A stretch of 64,000 bases of DNA from Tragulus kanchil (GCA_022376925.1 JAIOJX010000025.1:142187301-142251300); one strand, 5' to 3'. Positions 1-12,394 are shown, counted from the stretch's first letter. The notes: generated by a model not told the origin, from the sequence alone. Program-made: numbers and translations.

Positions 1-344
1 GACAAGAAACGTGCTGTACCTTAGAGCCTCCAGAGAGGGGACCGCTATGCTGACACCTTTTCATTCAGAGATCCTAATTTTGGATTGCTGACCATAAGAA
101 CTATAAAAATAAAGTTCTGTTGTTTTCAGACATCCAGTAGTGGTAATTTATAACAACAGCCACAGGAAACAAATAGTACAAGCTCACTACTGTGCCTGTT
201 TTCCTTCACTTAGAACTTTACTCAATTTCTTCTTGACCCAGTAAATTGTATTTGTTCTGCAAATACAGAAGTATCATTGACCCTGGTTTCAACATCTGCC
301 TTTAATTTTTTCCCTCTTATACCAGCCCTCATTCATCCCCTCAT

Positions 345-2654
345 CCCTCCATTTTTTAACACTCCTGCCACAAAAATTAGTCTTTAGTTCAGAGTCTTAT
401 AACTGATTGTCCAATTGATTTTTGAAGTTTTTTAAAATTTTATTGCACTTGCCTTCACTTAAAATATATCTATTATTTGTATAAAGTACATGGTTCCTGC
501 AATGTTGATCGCTCCTGAAGTATGCAAAAATTACCTGTCAATAAAGGCTTTCTGACTTTTTGCTATTCCTTTTCCAGTCTTTTCTCTCCTTGTGTATTTT
601 TTTTCTACACATCGTTGAGAATATTTCTCTGATTATCCTCTAATCTTCTATTTAAATGGTATTCTTGGTTTTTATTTTTGATAAAAAATAATTTTGTGGA
701 TTTTAAATGCCATGTTTAAACATCCACTGGAACACTCTCCAGTGAATAAGAGGTTATACATATTGAAGGGAACACAAATTTGGATGGGTACCCACTATGT
801 TTTGATTGCCAACCTATAGCTAGCATTTAGAAGACTATGGCATTTCGGAAGCTATGGCCACATGACAATATTATTTGTAAGTGAACTACAGATTTTATTC
901 CCAGTTGGCTCTTTTGTGTACAGAGACAGCTAGAGACAAAAGGATCTCTTTGAGCATGGCCCCATACACGTTCTCACTGGATAAGCCACAAAGGAATAAG
1001 TTACACTGACTCATTCAATGTCTCAGTTTCTAAGATAAATAGACTGAAGGAAATTAAATGCGGGTGTTTCTGAAGCATAATGATTCAAGATGAAGAAAGG
1101 TAATGCTTTTGTAAGAGGGAAAATTTACTAATTAACCAGATCCTTGAGATGGACAAATAGAGCCTTTTGAATTCATTTAACAGAGAGAAGAAAAAAATTG
1201 ATTTGATTCATTGACCTCATTTTGACAAGAGAAAGGAATCTGGTCTTTGAATATCACATCTGGTAGATTATCACAATGTCTTAAAGTGTAATATCATATA
1301 ATTATAGCCTGAGCCCAAATATATGTATACTAGCCTTACCTGCACAAAGTAAACACATGACAAACCACATAGCTTGTAAAGAAATGATCAAATAACCAAC
1401 TGTATGAAACTATAAACTGCTCCATACGTAAGGGAAAAGAGCTTGATCTTTTCTCTTCCATAAAATCTCCGCTTGTTTGATCTTGAATGAAAGCATCTCT
1501 CACCCTCCATTTTTTAACACTCCTGCCACAAAAATTAGTCTTTAGTTCAGAGTCTTATAACTGATTGTCCAATTGATTTTTGAAGTTTTTTAAAATTTTA
1601 TTGCACTTGCCTTCACTTAAAATATATCTATTATTTGTATAAAGTACATGGTTCCTGCAATGTTGATCGCTCCTGAAGTATGCAAAATTACCTGTCAATA
1701 AAGGCTTTCTGACTTTTGCTATTCCTTTTCCAGTCTTTTCTCTCCTTGTGTATTTTTTTCTACACATCGTTGAGAATATTTCTCTGATTATCCTCTAATC
1801 TTCTATTTAAATGGTATTCTTGGTTTTTATTTTTGATAAAAAATAATTTTGTGGATTTTAAATGCCATGTTTAAACATCCACTGGAACACTCTCCAGTGA
1901 ATAAGAGGTTATACATATTGAAGGGAACACAAATTTGGATGGGTACCCACTATGTTTTGATTGCCAACCTATAGCTAGCATTTAGAAGACTATGGCATTT
2001 CGGAAGCTATGGCCACATGACAATATTATTTGTAAGTGAACTACAGATTTTATTCCCAGTTGGCTCTTTTGTGTACAGAGACAGCTAGAGACAAAAGGAT
2101 CTCTTTGAGCATGGCCCCATACACGTTCTCACTGGATAAGCCACAAAGGAATAAGTTACACTGACTCATTCAATGTCTCAGTTTCTAAGATAAATAGACT
2201 GAAGGAAATTAAATGCGGGTGTTTCTGAAGCATAATGATTCAAGATGAAGAAAGGTAATGCTTTTGTAAGAGGGAAAATTTACTAATTAACCAGATCCTT
2301 GAGATGGACAAATAGAGCCTTTTGAATTCATTTAACAGAGAGAAGAAAAAAATTGATTTGATTCATTGACCTCATTTTGACAAGAGAAAGGAATCTGGTC
2401 TTTGAATATCACATCTGGTAGATTATCACAATGTCTTAAAGTGTAATATCATATAATTATAGCCTGAGCCCAAATATATGTATACTAGCCTTACCTGCAC
2501 AAAGTAAACACATGACAAACCACATAGCTTGTAAAGAAATGATCAAATAACCAACTGTATGAAACTATAAACTGCTCCATACGTAAGGGAAAAGAGCTTG
2601 ATCTTTTCTCTTCCATAAAAATCTCCGCTTGTTTGATCTTGAATGAAAGCATCT
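345..2654. repeat. Tandem duplication D1 (about 1158 bp unit)
   Basis: Bases 345-1502 recur at 1503-2654 in direct orientation. The copies differ almost only in homopolymer lengths, for example the A-run near 525 against 1684, the T-run near 600 against 1753, and the A-run in 'ccataaaatctcc' near 1460 against 2617. The underlying sequence is unique AT-rich DNA with no repeat or coding family I recognise. Best read as an unmerged assembly overlap; the true locus probably has one copy. Confidence 0.97.
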
Positions 2655-4090
2655 ATTAACAGAGTAAGATGGAAAGGAAGAGATGGTAGTGAAACTTGCA
2701 GAAGAATCAAAGACAGCAAGGAGACAGAGCTTCTTGTTGCAGTGTGCACTTTGTGAAGCAAACAAAATTGTTGACAGACACAGCGTCACTTCTTCAAACT
2801 TTCTATTTAGCCTAGAGAAAATATTGTGCCTGGCAGCATCATGGTGAATGGAAAAAGTCAAAGATTTAGAGAGAAATATTTTCAACCACTGCCAGCATGA
2901 ATGAGACATATACTGAAAAATTAATGTTTCTCTCCATAAAAGTTATTGAAAACTCCCTACCAAAAGTTCCCTACCAAAACCTTCCACTCTAGTTTTGTCA
3001 GTTTTTTTTTAGAATTTCTCATCTGTTCTCCATTTCTGAATCATTTACAATTTTCTGCTACATTAGCTTTATCCACAATGTTAAAAAGTAAAACACATTG
3101 ACTGAAAATTTTATATATAATTGTACACCAGAACTATTGATTTAAAATTCATTACGCAGCAACCAGAAGATAATTTAGCACAGTATGGTGTTGTGACTTC
3201 AGACATAATTTTCCTCCCATTAGTCTATCTTTTTCCTATTTGTTTTCATCATTTCTGTGAATGCATATAAACTTCTTGTTTATTTGGTTCAGAAGTTCAG
3301 TGGTTCTGGTTGTCAGTAGCTGACCTGTCTCTTCCATTTTTGTAAGTGAGCACCTCAGCCCCAAGACTGTTCATTTCATCAAGTATGCTTCATTGAACAC
3401 ACTGGTAAATCTCATAGACCCTGGCTTCTTTCTTTCAGGAAAAGGCTGCTTTTGCTAAGCAATATATATGTTATCTCTCTTATTTCATATCCTTTGCTTT
3501 TGCACATCAAGGCCTAGAATTCACCTTATCAGAAGAGTCAACAAAGAAGTGGAAAATGTAGTTTAAAGAGTAGGGAAAAGACACTATTCATTTTTAAATG
3601 AAATGCATGAAGTTGGCCTAGCCAGTCATGGAAATTGAAAATATCTCTTTATTCATGTTAGATATCCCTAAGGGAGATATCTCCAAAAAAATTTGGCATT
3701 CATGGATTTCCTAAATAAGAACTTTGGAGTTTTACATTAAGTATAGAAAGTTATGATGATGCCCACCCCTTCAAGATTAAGTCACCATTTCACTTTTACA
3801 GATTTTCAGGTGGCTAACTAACTGATATCTGATGCAGGAAAAAGAAATGGTTTCAAGTTGTCACTAATTTTCTTTTGTTTTGGTGAAACTGGGGTGCAGC
3901 TGAAAATCATCACTTTTTAAGGGCATTTGATCACTTTTCTAGCTTTATTTAAGAACTTTACACATGAACAGAAAATCAAAGTCTGAGGCTTGTAAGATAT
4001 TCAAGTACTTTACCCTGTTGGTTTACTAGCACAAAGATACTCATAAATGTGTTTAATCTTCCAGTGAGAAACCCTGTTCTGCTATGTGAG
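2655..4090. other. Unique AT-rich DNA, no feature seen
   Basis: No transposon family, splice-flanked open frame or RNA gene was recognised. The sequence is AT-rich with ordinary interspersed stop codons. Together with bases 1-344 and the D1 unit it makes up the unremarkable left part of the window. Confidence 0.6.
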
Positions 4091-4860
4091 GGTACAGGTA
4101 TACATCAGAGACATTGTGGGTTCAATTCCAGACCACTGCAATAGAGCAAATATTGCAAAAAAGCAAAGCAAATGGATTTTTAGAAGTCCTGAGGCATATA
4201 AAATTATTTTTCCACTATGTGCAGTCTATTAAATGTGCAATAGCCTTATGTCCAAAACCAAACCAATGTGCAGCCCTTAATTAAAAATACTTATGTCTAA
4301 AATATTCTTACCATAATCTGAGCACTCAGGCAGTCATAGGATAATACCAAAAATCACTGACCAAAGATCATCATAACCAATATAATAATGGAAAAGTCTG
4401 AAATACTGTGAGAGTTACCAAAACGGAAAACAGAGACACAAAATGAATAAATGCTGCTGGGAAACTTCCACCAATATACTTGTTCAAAACAAAGTCACCA
4501 CAGAATTTCACTTTATAAAATGCTTGACATCTGTGAAGTGCAATTAAAAAAAAAAAAAAAAGTATGCTTGATGCTTCTCTGGTGGTCCAGTGGGTAAAGA
4601 GTCCGCCTTGCAATGCAAGGGGCACCAGTTCGATCCTTGGCTCCAGAGGAGCACACGTGCCGCAGAGCAGCTGGACCTGTGTGTCCAATTAGGAGCCAGC
4701 ACTCTGGATCGCATGCACCCAGAGTCGGTGCGCAGCAACAAGAGAGGCCACTGCAGTGGGAGGTCCACACATGCCGAGGAATGGAGGTGGATGGAAATGG
4801 ATAAATAAGAAGCCAATAAAAGGAGCCATAATTAAAACAGAAATGGTATGCTTGTACTGT
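4091..4860 (+). mobile_element. Tigger-type DNA transposon relic, interrupted by a SINE
   Basis: The stretch from 4091 contains the phrases typical of Tigger1-like (TcMar-Tigger) ends, such as 'gacattgtgggttcaattcc', 'gcatataaaatt', 'gtctattaaatgtgcaatag', then near the other end 'gaaatactgtgagagttacc' and 'gtgaagtgcaatta'. The left end 'tacaggtatac' and the right end 'gtatgcttgta' are imperfect terminal inverted repeats. The transposase interior is missing, so this is a short internally deleted copy. A SINE sits at 4571-4845 just inside the right terminus. Family name is from memory of the consensus. Confidence 0.75.
4571..4845 (+). mobile_element. tRNA-derived ruminant SINE, short type (inside Tigger)
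   Basis: Starts 'atgcttctctggtggtccag', has the tRNA-like B-box region 'ggcaccagttcgatcc', the block 'gtgtccaattaggagccag' and a tail with 'aataaaaggagcc'. A 9-bp target duplication 'gtatgcttg' flanks it (4562-4570 and 4846-4854). The duplicated target is the terminus of the Tigger element, which shows the SINE is the younger insertion. Confidence 0.85.
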
Positions 4861-5404
4861 ATTTATAAACTTTAGACTCGATGTACTTTGTTTACTCACC
4901 AAAAGTAAACTCTTTACATGGGTTATGTTTTGTTTTAGCTCCTCCACAAATCCTGAAACTCCCACAAGCTACAACAAGTGAAGAGAGAGAGTGAGGAGAA
5001 AGAAGAGGCTGTTAGACGATTTCCCAGTGAAGGTCAGCCTCTCATCATATTCCTAGAGGGAAGCTTGAGAAGAGAATTCTACTGCCTGGGTTTTCAACCA
5101 ATATTTCCTTATCAGATATCTCTTTCTGAATTTCAATTCTCAACTGCTCATCTCTCTGGATAGTCTTTTCATCCACCCTCCAGGTCACCTCTGTAAACCT
5201 CAGACCACATTCTATTAATAGATTCCACTAAGGTTTTTTTTCTCTCCCTTTATGTGCAGAGTTACTTTTCTGTGGCTAGATATTTTTGTTTTACCAATGC
5301 TGGTTGTTACCTAATTTTGTCTATTATAACGCAGAGTTTTGTGTTCATAACCTCACCATCACTATCTAGATATTCAAATATATCATTCACATTAATAGGG
5401 ACAT
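4861..5404. other. Unique DNA, no feature seen
   Basis: Non-repetitive to my eye. A 61-codon open frame at 4978-5163 has no recognisable motif and no splice or start context that would support a gene. Confidence 0.5.
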
Positions 5405-5777
5405 TGTTGTTGTTTGGTCACTAAGTCATGTCCAACTCTTTGCAACCCCATGAATTGCAGCATGACTGGCTTGCCTGTCCTTCACTGTCTCCCTGAGTTG
5501 GCTAACTCATGTCTATTGAGTCAGTGATGCTACCTAACCATCTCATCCTCCGCTGCTCCATTCTTCTCTTGTCCTCAATCTATCCCAGAATCAAGATCTT
5601 TTCCAGTGAGTTAGCTTTTCGCATCAAGTGGACAAAGTATCAGAGCTTCAGCTCCAGCATCAGTCGTTCCAATGAACGTTCAGGGTTGATTTCCTTTACA
5701 ATTGATTGTTTTGATCTCCCTGCAGTCCCATGGACTCTCAAGAGTGTTTTCCAGCACAATAATTTGAAAGCATAGGG
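5405..5777 (-). mobile_element. BovB (RTE-class LINE) 3' fragment, antisense
   Basis: Reads on the minus strand as the 3' part of BovB: the plus-strand phrases 'ggtcactaagtcatgtccaa' and 'tttgcaaccccatga' are the reverse complement of the BovB tail, and 'gcatcaagtggacaaagta' and 'tccaatgaacgttcagggtt' continue it. It is 5'-truncated and full of substitutions. BovB is a horizontally acquired LINE abundant in ruminants. An 88-codon plus-strand frame across it is a shadow of the element. Confidence 0.9.
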
Positions 5778-6274
5778 GTGTTTGTTGCTGTTCTTATCAT
5801 TGTTTATCACTGTTAATAGTATTTGATGAGAGAGAAGAGAACTAAAATAGAAAATAAACAGAACTGATGTGACTTGAGGGCAAAGAAAATGAGTCAAGGT
5901 TCACTTGAGACTTTAGGGTTTCATTCTTTCTGGTAAGAATAAAGTACCTGAAATGTGTGCGAGAGAAGGTAGGAGAGAGAAAGTAACAGAGGTAACATTA
6001 TGCTATGTGTGTATTGTGGGGGAATGTGGCAAATCGGCTATAGTTTATGTTGAGTTTTCCAGGTAAACAGAACCTTGGTGACTATTTTTTTTGTAAAGTA
6101 ATCTGAAATGTTTCTTATTAAAATAATTTAAAATACATACGTACCTCCAAGATTAGAAGGATTTGAAGTCTGAGACAGGTAGATTTTTAACAGTTTTACT
6201 CATTGTGGACAAAGTCATGCAGTAGAAGAAATAATCATGAAATAAACAAATCTTCCCTAAGATAATACATTATT
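5778..6274. other. Unique AT-rich DNA, no feature seen
   Basis: No repeat family or gene signature recognised between the BovB fragment and the next SINE. Confidence 0.5.
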
Positions 6275-6284
6275 CTAGTACTGG

Positions 6285-6498
6285 ACTTCCCTAGTAGCTC
6301 AGCAGTAAAGAATCTGCCTGCAGTGCAGTAGACCTGGCTTTGATTCCTGGTTCAGGAAGATACCTTGGAGAAGGAAGTGGCAACCTAATCCAGTATCCTT
6401 GCCTGGGAAATCCCATGGGAAGAAGACCCTTGCAGGCCACAGTCCTTGGTGTCTCAAGTGTTAGATACCATTTAGAGATGAAACCACCACCACCAAAG
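6285..6498 (+). mobile_element. Bov-tA-type SINE
   Basis: tRNA-like head 'cttccctagtagctcagcag', B-box-like 'ctttgattcctggttcagga', then the BovB-derived body 'ggagaaggaagtggcaacc' and a (cca)n tail. Flanking 10-bp target duplications 'ctagtactgg' (6275-6284) and 'ctagtattgg' (6499-6508) mark both ends. Confidence 0.9.
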
Positions 6499-6508
6499 CT
6501 AGTATTGG

Positions 6509-7274
6509 GTATTTTGATTTAGAGACTTATGTAATTCTTTCTACTCATTGTAGAAAGAATAATTTCTTTCCACTCATTGTAGTAAATAGAGAATTAAATA
6601 TATATTTTCATCCTCTTTTCAAGTTGATAATTTAGTTTTATGTATTTACTTGTCATGCTTATTAAACTGTTTTTAAGTGAACTTTTCATATTCTCATCAG
6701 AAAACACTGGCTACAGATATGGCTCAGCTCCAAGCTGGACTAAATGTCCTTTAAATTGAACATAATATATTTCGCTTTCATGGGATCTCCAATCATTGAC
6801 TCATATTGTTGAAGATTCCACAAACTATTAAATTTAAAGTTCCCACTATTAAATGGATCCAAAATATAACATTTGTAAATTATTTGACTATGGATCATGT
6901 CTCACAAGTGTGTACACACACACACAAACACACCTTCCATGCTCAGTAGCAACATGAAATAAGTTAGTAACTAAATTTAAAAGCATTTACATTTAAAAAT
7001 CCCAAATGAAACATCTATCAAAAGTATTTAAAAACAGTGCTCTTAAGAGCTTTCTTTTAATATTAGAATGATAAAAATCTCTAGATAAAAATGTAAATAA
7101 AAAATACGGAATGAGGCTTCCCATTTCTTTTAAAGAGTTAAAAATGTTTCTCTAACAATATAGAGTTATTGTTTATCTACTGCCAATTCTTTAAAAGTGT
7201 CTTTTTCTGAAAGTCTGAAGAGAGATTTTAGGAAAGTCTTAACAATGATGTTGAAATTTTAATTCAGGATGACT
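6509..7274. repeat. Unique DNA with a short (AC)n tract
   Basis: No transposon recognised. A short (AC)n microsatellite lies at about 6911-6932. The rest is AT-rich. Confidence 0.6.
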
Positions 7275-7277
7275 CAT

Positions 7278-7985
7278 ATATGAGGTGGGATCAGGATGGC
7301 ACAGTAGGAGGACATGGAGCTTACCCCTCCTTACAAACATCAAACGGAACAATTCTCACAGAAAATTAACTGGATTCTGGCAGAGAAACTCCTAGACATC
7401 CAAGGTGCAAGAATGATCTCCAAGTGACCTGTAGATGGAAAAAGACCTACGATCTCAGCCCCGGAGAGGGCACTGAAAGGGAGAAAAGGTCCACATGGGC
7501 ATACTCTCATCCAGGAGAGCAAGTGGGTCAGATTACAGAAGGAACGTCCAGTTCCTGGTGTCCTACATGGAGGAGACAAGACCCAAGGCTGGTAGGAGAA
7601 CTGTTGGGCTCCTACCCAACAGCGCTGGGAAAGCCTCGTCTAGTTTTGCAGAGTTCTCCTGTGCTGGCTTGCCAGCAACCAGGGCAGGGAGAACTTTTGC
7701 ACAGGCAGCTGCCGCCTTCTTGCACTCCCCAAATCAAATGGTGTGGATACCCTGGCCACGTGAATACTCCACAGCCTGGCACGAGATCTGAACCAGTGGG
7801 CCTGGGATAAGTCTCAGTCCAGTCAGACAGAGACAGACCAGGGGACCTGGTCAGTGACCCAAGTTGGGTGGTGGTGAGCACTGTCAGTGCCACTGGGGCA
7901 GCATCACAGACACAGTGCCATGGTTTGTCTCTCAGCCCAGCAAGAGGACTCCAGCCCCATGCTCTCCACTTAAGAGCCCAGTAAA
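7278..7985 (+). mobile_element. Orphan L1 5'UTR fragment
   Basis: Begins 'gtgggatcaggatggcacag' followed by 'taggaggacatggagctt', the standard opening of ruminant/artiodactyl L1 5'UTRs (a decayed version of the YY1-site 'aagatggc' start). GC-rich sequence follows to about 7985, much richer than its surroundings. No L1 ORF1, ORF2 or 3'UTR follows, so only the 5' end is present. The 128-, 98- and 93-codon frames here are non-coding frames through this GC-rich UTR. Confidence 0.7.
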
Positions 7986-8551
7986 ATTTTCATGATAAAT
8001 GGAAGCTATCTGGATAAATGGATAAATTATAAGTGATAAGCATTTTATATTCATGCAAATTCTGGACATAATTTCCCATATTTGAAAGGAGTAAGTTCTG
8101 AGGACAATCCTTAGTAATTGTCTGCCTTATACATTATATTTATGCATATTTAAAACATTAAGAATTTTTTGATAAATCCTATTTTGTAATTTAGGGCATT
8201 GAAACATTATTTCTGTTGTTTTATTTATTCTCTCAGTCTTAATCAAGCACTATTGCTCTGGGGTGGGAGACAGTGGCTATAGATGTTTAAAGTGTGTTTG
8301 TTTATGAAATCAACTAGGTATCCAGGACACCTATCTGTTCTTTAATGCAAACTTCATGTGAATATAGAAATCAATAAATTTAAAATATTAATAGCCTCTC
8401 TAGGGTCTATGAGTTCCATATCAAATAAGAAGTCCCTGTCATTTTCACTGTGTAGTTTTATTGCACACTTGATTATATAATGAGGCAGGGATTAGTTGTG
8501 TGTTGTTTTGTGCTGTTATCAATGGTACGCTACCTAATGGACTCTGATATT

Positions 8552-8600
8552 TAATATATATACATATATATTATGTGTGTGTGTATATATATATAATATA

Positions 8601-8637
<37 letters not shown>
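8552..8637. repeat. (TA)n microsatellite with a (TG)n core
   Basis: Runs of 'atatat' with a short 'tgtgtgtg' segment. The second D2 copy holds the same tract at about 9697-9782 with different length and interruption, as expected for slippage or for sequencing error in such a tract. Confidence 0.95.
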
Positions 8638-8639
<2 letters not shown>

Positions 8640-9075
8640 CAGTTATTTGTTGCCTTACTATGTCACTTTGAAGAAAACTCCACTTTGGAAACATAATTAG
8701 ATACCCTTCTATCAATTGTAAGCAACTCTATCAGTTAGCCTTTTAGCAACCTTCTATGGGATGATGACTCAAATAGGAAACAGTGCACAACATTGTCACA
8801 ATCTTTGCTTGTACACTTGCTTTAACTGGGAAACTCAGGTTTTAGGGAGACAGGTTTTAAAAATAGCTAGTATAATTATTTAAATAATCACTCATGTGCT
8901 TGTGCTCTAAAGGAAGATATACAGAACTTTTGTAGAAGTCTTACTTCGGGAAGACGAACTTAGTCTTGGGGTATAAGAGTCAACGGAACAAAATTCCCTT
9001 ATGGAAGTGATTTTTGAGACTAGATCTAAGAGATAAGAAAAGTATATCAAGGTAAAGAGAAGGAAGACAAGTAAT

Positions 9076-9150
9076 TGGTTAACCAAAAAGTTCGTTCATG
9101 TTTTTCTGTTAAAGCAAATGGAAAATCCAAACAAACTTACTAGTCAAACA
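9076..9150. mobile_element. Palindromic mariner-type MITE
   Basis: About 75 bp beginning 'ggttaaccaaaaagttcgtt' whose right half is an imperfect reverse complement ('ccaaacaaacttactagtca'), so the RNA or single strand would fold into a long hairpin. It resembles the short palindromic mariner elements common in ruminant genomes, with consensus starting 'ggttggccaaaaagttcgtt' (from memory). Assembly duplication repeats it at about 10222-10297 and 11335-11408, the last with unusual substitutions. Confidence 0.75.
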
Positions 9151-9738
9151 GTATATCAGACATGTGACCACTCTGAGGTAAGAGAAAGCCTGATGGGTTT
9201 TGGACACTGAAATATGATATTTTAGGTATTGTAAGAGGTCTAAGGTGGTTTGAGAATATAATATAAAGGACTGGAACTAGGTTAAGTTTGGAAATATAAG
9301 CAGAACTCAGATCAGGCTTGAATCGCAGGATCCATCAAGTATTTAGGGCATTGAAACATTACTGTTGTTTTAATCTCTCAGTCTTAATCAAGCACTATTG
9401 CTCTGGGGTGGGAGACAGTGGCTATAGATGTTTAAAGTGTGTTTGTTTATGAAATCAACTAGGTATCCAGGACACCTATCTGTTCTTTAATGCAAACTTC
9501 ATGTGAATATAGAAATCAATAAATTTAAAATATTAATAGCCTCTCTAGGGTCTATGAGTTCCATATCAAATAAGAAGTCCCTGTCATTTTCACTGTGTAG
9601 TTTTATTGCACACTTGATTATATAATGAGGCAGGGATTAGTTGTGTGTTGTTTTGTGCTGTTATCAATGGTACGCTACCTAATGGACTCTGATATTTAAT
9701 ATATATACATATATATTATGTGTGTGTGTATATATATA

Positions 9739-9785
<47 letters not shown>

Positions 9786-10117
9786 CAGTTATTTGTTGCC
9801 TTACTATGTCACTTTGAAGAAAACTCCACTTTGGAAACATAATTAGATACCCTTCTATCAATTGTAAGCAACTCTATCAGTTAGCCTTTTAGCAACCTTC
9901 TATGGGATGATGACTCAAATAGGAAACAGTGCACAACATTGTCACAATCTTTGCTTGTACACTTGCTTTAACTGGGAAACTCAGGTTTTAGGGAGACAGG
10001 TTTTAAAAATAGCTAGTATAATTATTTAAATAATCACTCATGTGCTTGTGCTCTAAAGGAAGATATACAGAACTTTTGTAGAAGTCTTACTTCGGGAAGA
10101 CGAACTTAGTCTTGGGG

Positions 10118-12345
10118 TATAAGAGTCAACGGAACAAAATTCCCTTATGGAAGTGATTTTTGAGACTAGATCTAAGAGATAAGAAAAGTATATCAAGGTA
10201 AAGAGAAGGAAGACAAGTAATTGGTTAACCAAAAAGTTCGTTCATGTTTTTCTGTTAAAGCAAATGGAAAATCCAAACAAACTTACTAGTCAAACAGTAT
10301 ATCAGACATGTGACCACTCTGAGGTAAGAGAAAGCCTGATGGGTTTTGGACACTGAAATATGATATTTTAGGTATTGTAAGAGGTCTAAGGTGGTTTGAG
10401 AATATAATATAAAGGACTGGAACTAGGTTAAGTTTGGAAATATAAGCAGAACTCAGATCAGGCTTGAATCGCAGGATCCATCAAGTATTTTCACTTCAAT
10501 CAACCCTATCTGCCAAAGAGTATGACACTGAGGTGTGGCATGAAGAGGCTCGCATATGAAGATATCAGCATTAAGCTAGGGTGGAGAAGTGAGTGGCTAT
10601 GTGAAGATGAATTAAAATACTGCTGCCGTAGCCTGATCTAAAGTGGTGCAGTCGTAATGAACTTTCACAGAGATTCTTTAGCTGAGAATATTCAATTTTT
10701 GTTCCCTTTAAAATTGAATCAATATTTCTTCAAGAGTTAGTACACAGCTAAACAAATTTACTTGGCTCCTTGGCAGATAGGTAAAGCCATATGACTGTGT
10801 TCCAGGCAAGGAAATACATGTGAAAGTGATTGGCACCTATTCCAGCCTTGGCTCATAGCACCATCCCGCCGGTGTCACTCTGTGCTTCTCCGCAGGAGAT
10901 GTAGGAAACAAACTGTGGAATATGGCAGAGCCTACATCAAGCTGGAATACTGCCAACTTTTTCACCTGTCCAGTACTAGCATGCAAGCAAACGTGGAACA
11001 GATTTGGGGGCTAATGATTACATGCTTATGCTAACTACTAGTATACGGCCTTGGATTTAATTTTAAAAATAAGTGGATTTTGTATACAACGACTTTAAAA
11101 TCAGTTAAAGATAGTTGGTCATATGTCACAGAATCCTTTCTTAAGTTAATAATTATCATTATCCAAGCTTTTTTTAAATAATCATTGTGAACACCACAGC
11201 ACCAATGCTATTTGCATATATTGTTCACAATATAAGAGTCAACGGAACAAAATTCCCTTATGGAAGTGATTTTTGAGACTAGATCTAAGAGATAAGAAAA
11301 GTATATCAAGGTAAAGAGAAGGAAGACAAGTAATTGGTTAACCAAAAGTTCGTTCAAGTTTTGCTGTTAAAGCATATGGAAAAACCAAATAAACTTACTA
11401 GTCAAACAGTATATCAGACATGTGACCACTCTGAGGTAAGAGAAAGCCTGATGGGTTTTGGACACTGAAATATGATATTTTAGGTATTGTAAGAGGTCTA
11501 AGGTGGTTTGAGAATATAATATAAAGGACTGGAACTAGGTTAAGTTTGGAAATATAAGCAGAACTCAGATCAGGCTTGAATCGCAGGATCCATCAAGTAT
11601 TTTCACTTCAATCAACCCTATCTGCCAAAGAGTATGACACTGAGGTGTGGCATGAAGAGGCTCGCATATGAAGATATCAGCATTAAGCTAGGGTGGAGAA
11701 GTGAGTGGCTATGTGAAGATGAATTAAAATACTGCTGCCGTAGCCTGATCTAAAGTGGTGCAGTCGTAATGAACTTTCACAGAGATTCTTTAGCTGAGAA
11801 TATTCAATTTTTGTTCCCTTTAAAATTGAATCAATATTTCTTCAAGAGTTAGTACACAGCTAAACAAATTTACTTGGCTCCTTGGCAGATAGGTAAAGCC
11901 ATATGACTGTGTTCCAGGCAAGGAAATACATGTGAAAGTGATTGGCACCTATTCCAGCCTTGGCTCATAGCACCATCCCGCCGGTGTCACTCTGTGCTTC
12001 TCCGCAGGAGATGTAGGAAACAAACTGTGGAATATGGCAGAGCCTACATCAAGCTGGAATACTGCCAACTTTTTCACCTGTCCAGTACTAGCATGCAAGC
12101 AAACGTGGAACAGATTTGGGGGCTAATGATTACATGCTTATGCTAACTACTAGTATACGGCCTTGGATTTAATTTTAAAAATAAGTGGATTTTGTATACA
12201 ACGACTTTAAAATCAGTTAAAGATAGTTGGTCATATGTCACAGAATCCTTTCTTAAGTTAATAATTATCATTATCCAAGCTTTTTTTAAATAATCATTGT
12301 GAACACCACAGCACCAATGCTATTTGCATATATTGTTCACAATAT
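10118..12345. repeat. Tandem duplication D3 (about 1113 bp unit)
   Basis: Bases 10118-11230 recur at 11231-12345. The join is seamless at 'ttgttcacaatataagagtc'. Apart from the MITE segment at 11342-11400, which carries clustered substitutions, the copies are almost identical. Confidence 0.97.
10780..11010. repeat. Possible ancient MaLR LTR relic (weak)
   Basis: A slightly GC-richer block ('aagtgattggcacctattcc', 'catcaagctggaatactgcc') loosely recalls MLT1-type LTRs. The match is by eye and weak; it could equally be unique DNA. The second D3 copy is at about 11893-12123. Confidence 0.25.
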
Positions 12346-12394
12346 GTCCTTGTTATTTTTCAAAAGGAAGATTTACTGGGGTAAAATATACTAT

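Larger units (their letters stand above)
8192..10490. repeat. Tandem duplication D2 (about 1146 bp unit)
   Basis: Bases 8192-9344 recur at 9343-10490. Copies agree except near the start, where 8200-8235 and 9351-9380 differ by small deletions, and in the length and phase of the (TA)n tract. The unit contains the microsatellite and the mariner-type hairpin MITE listed separately. Its right part overlaps duplication D3, so about 370 bp occurs three times. Confidence 0.96.

Noticed and set aside
4590..4830. tRNA gene signal (A/B-box-like sequences)
   Set aside because: The tRNA-like head belongs to a SINE with a target duplication. No cloverleaf-complete tRNA was seen here or in the other SINEs.
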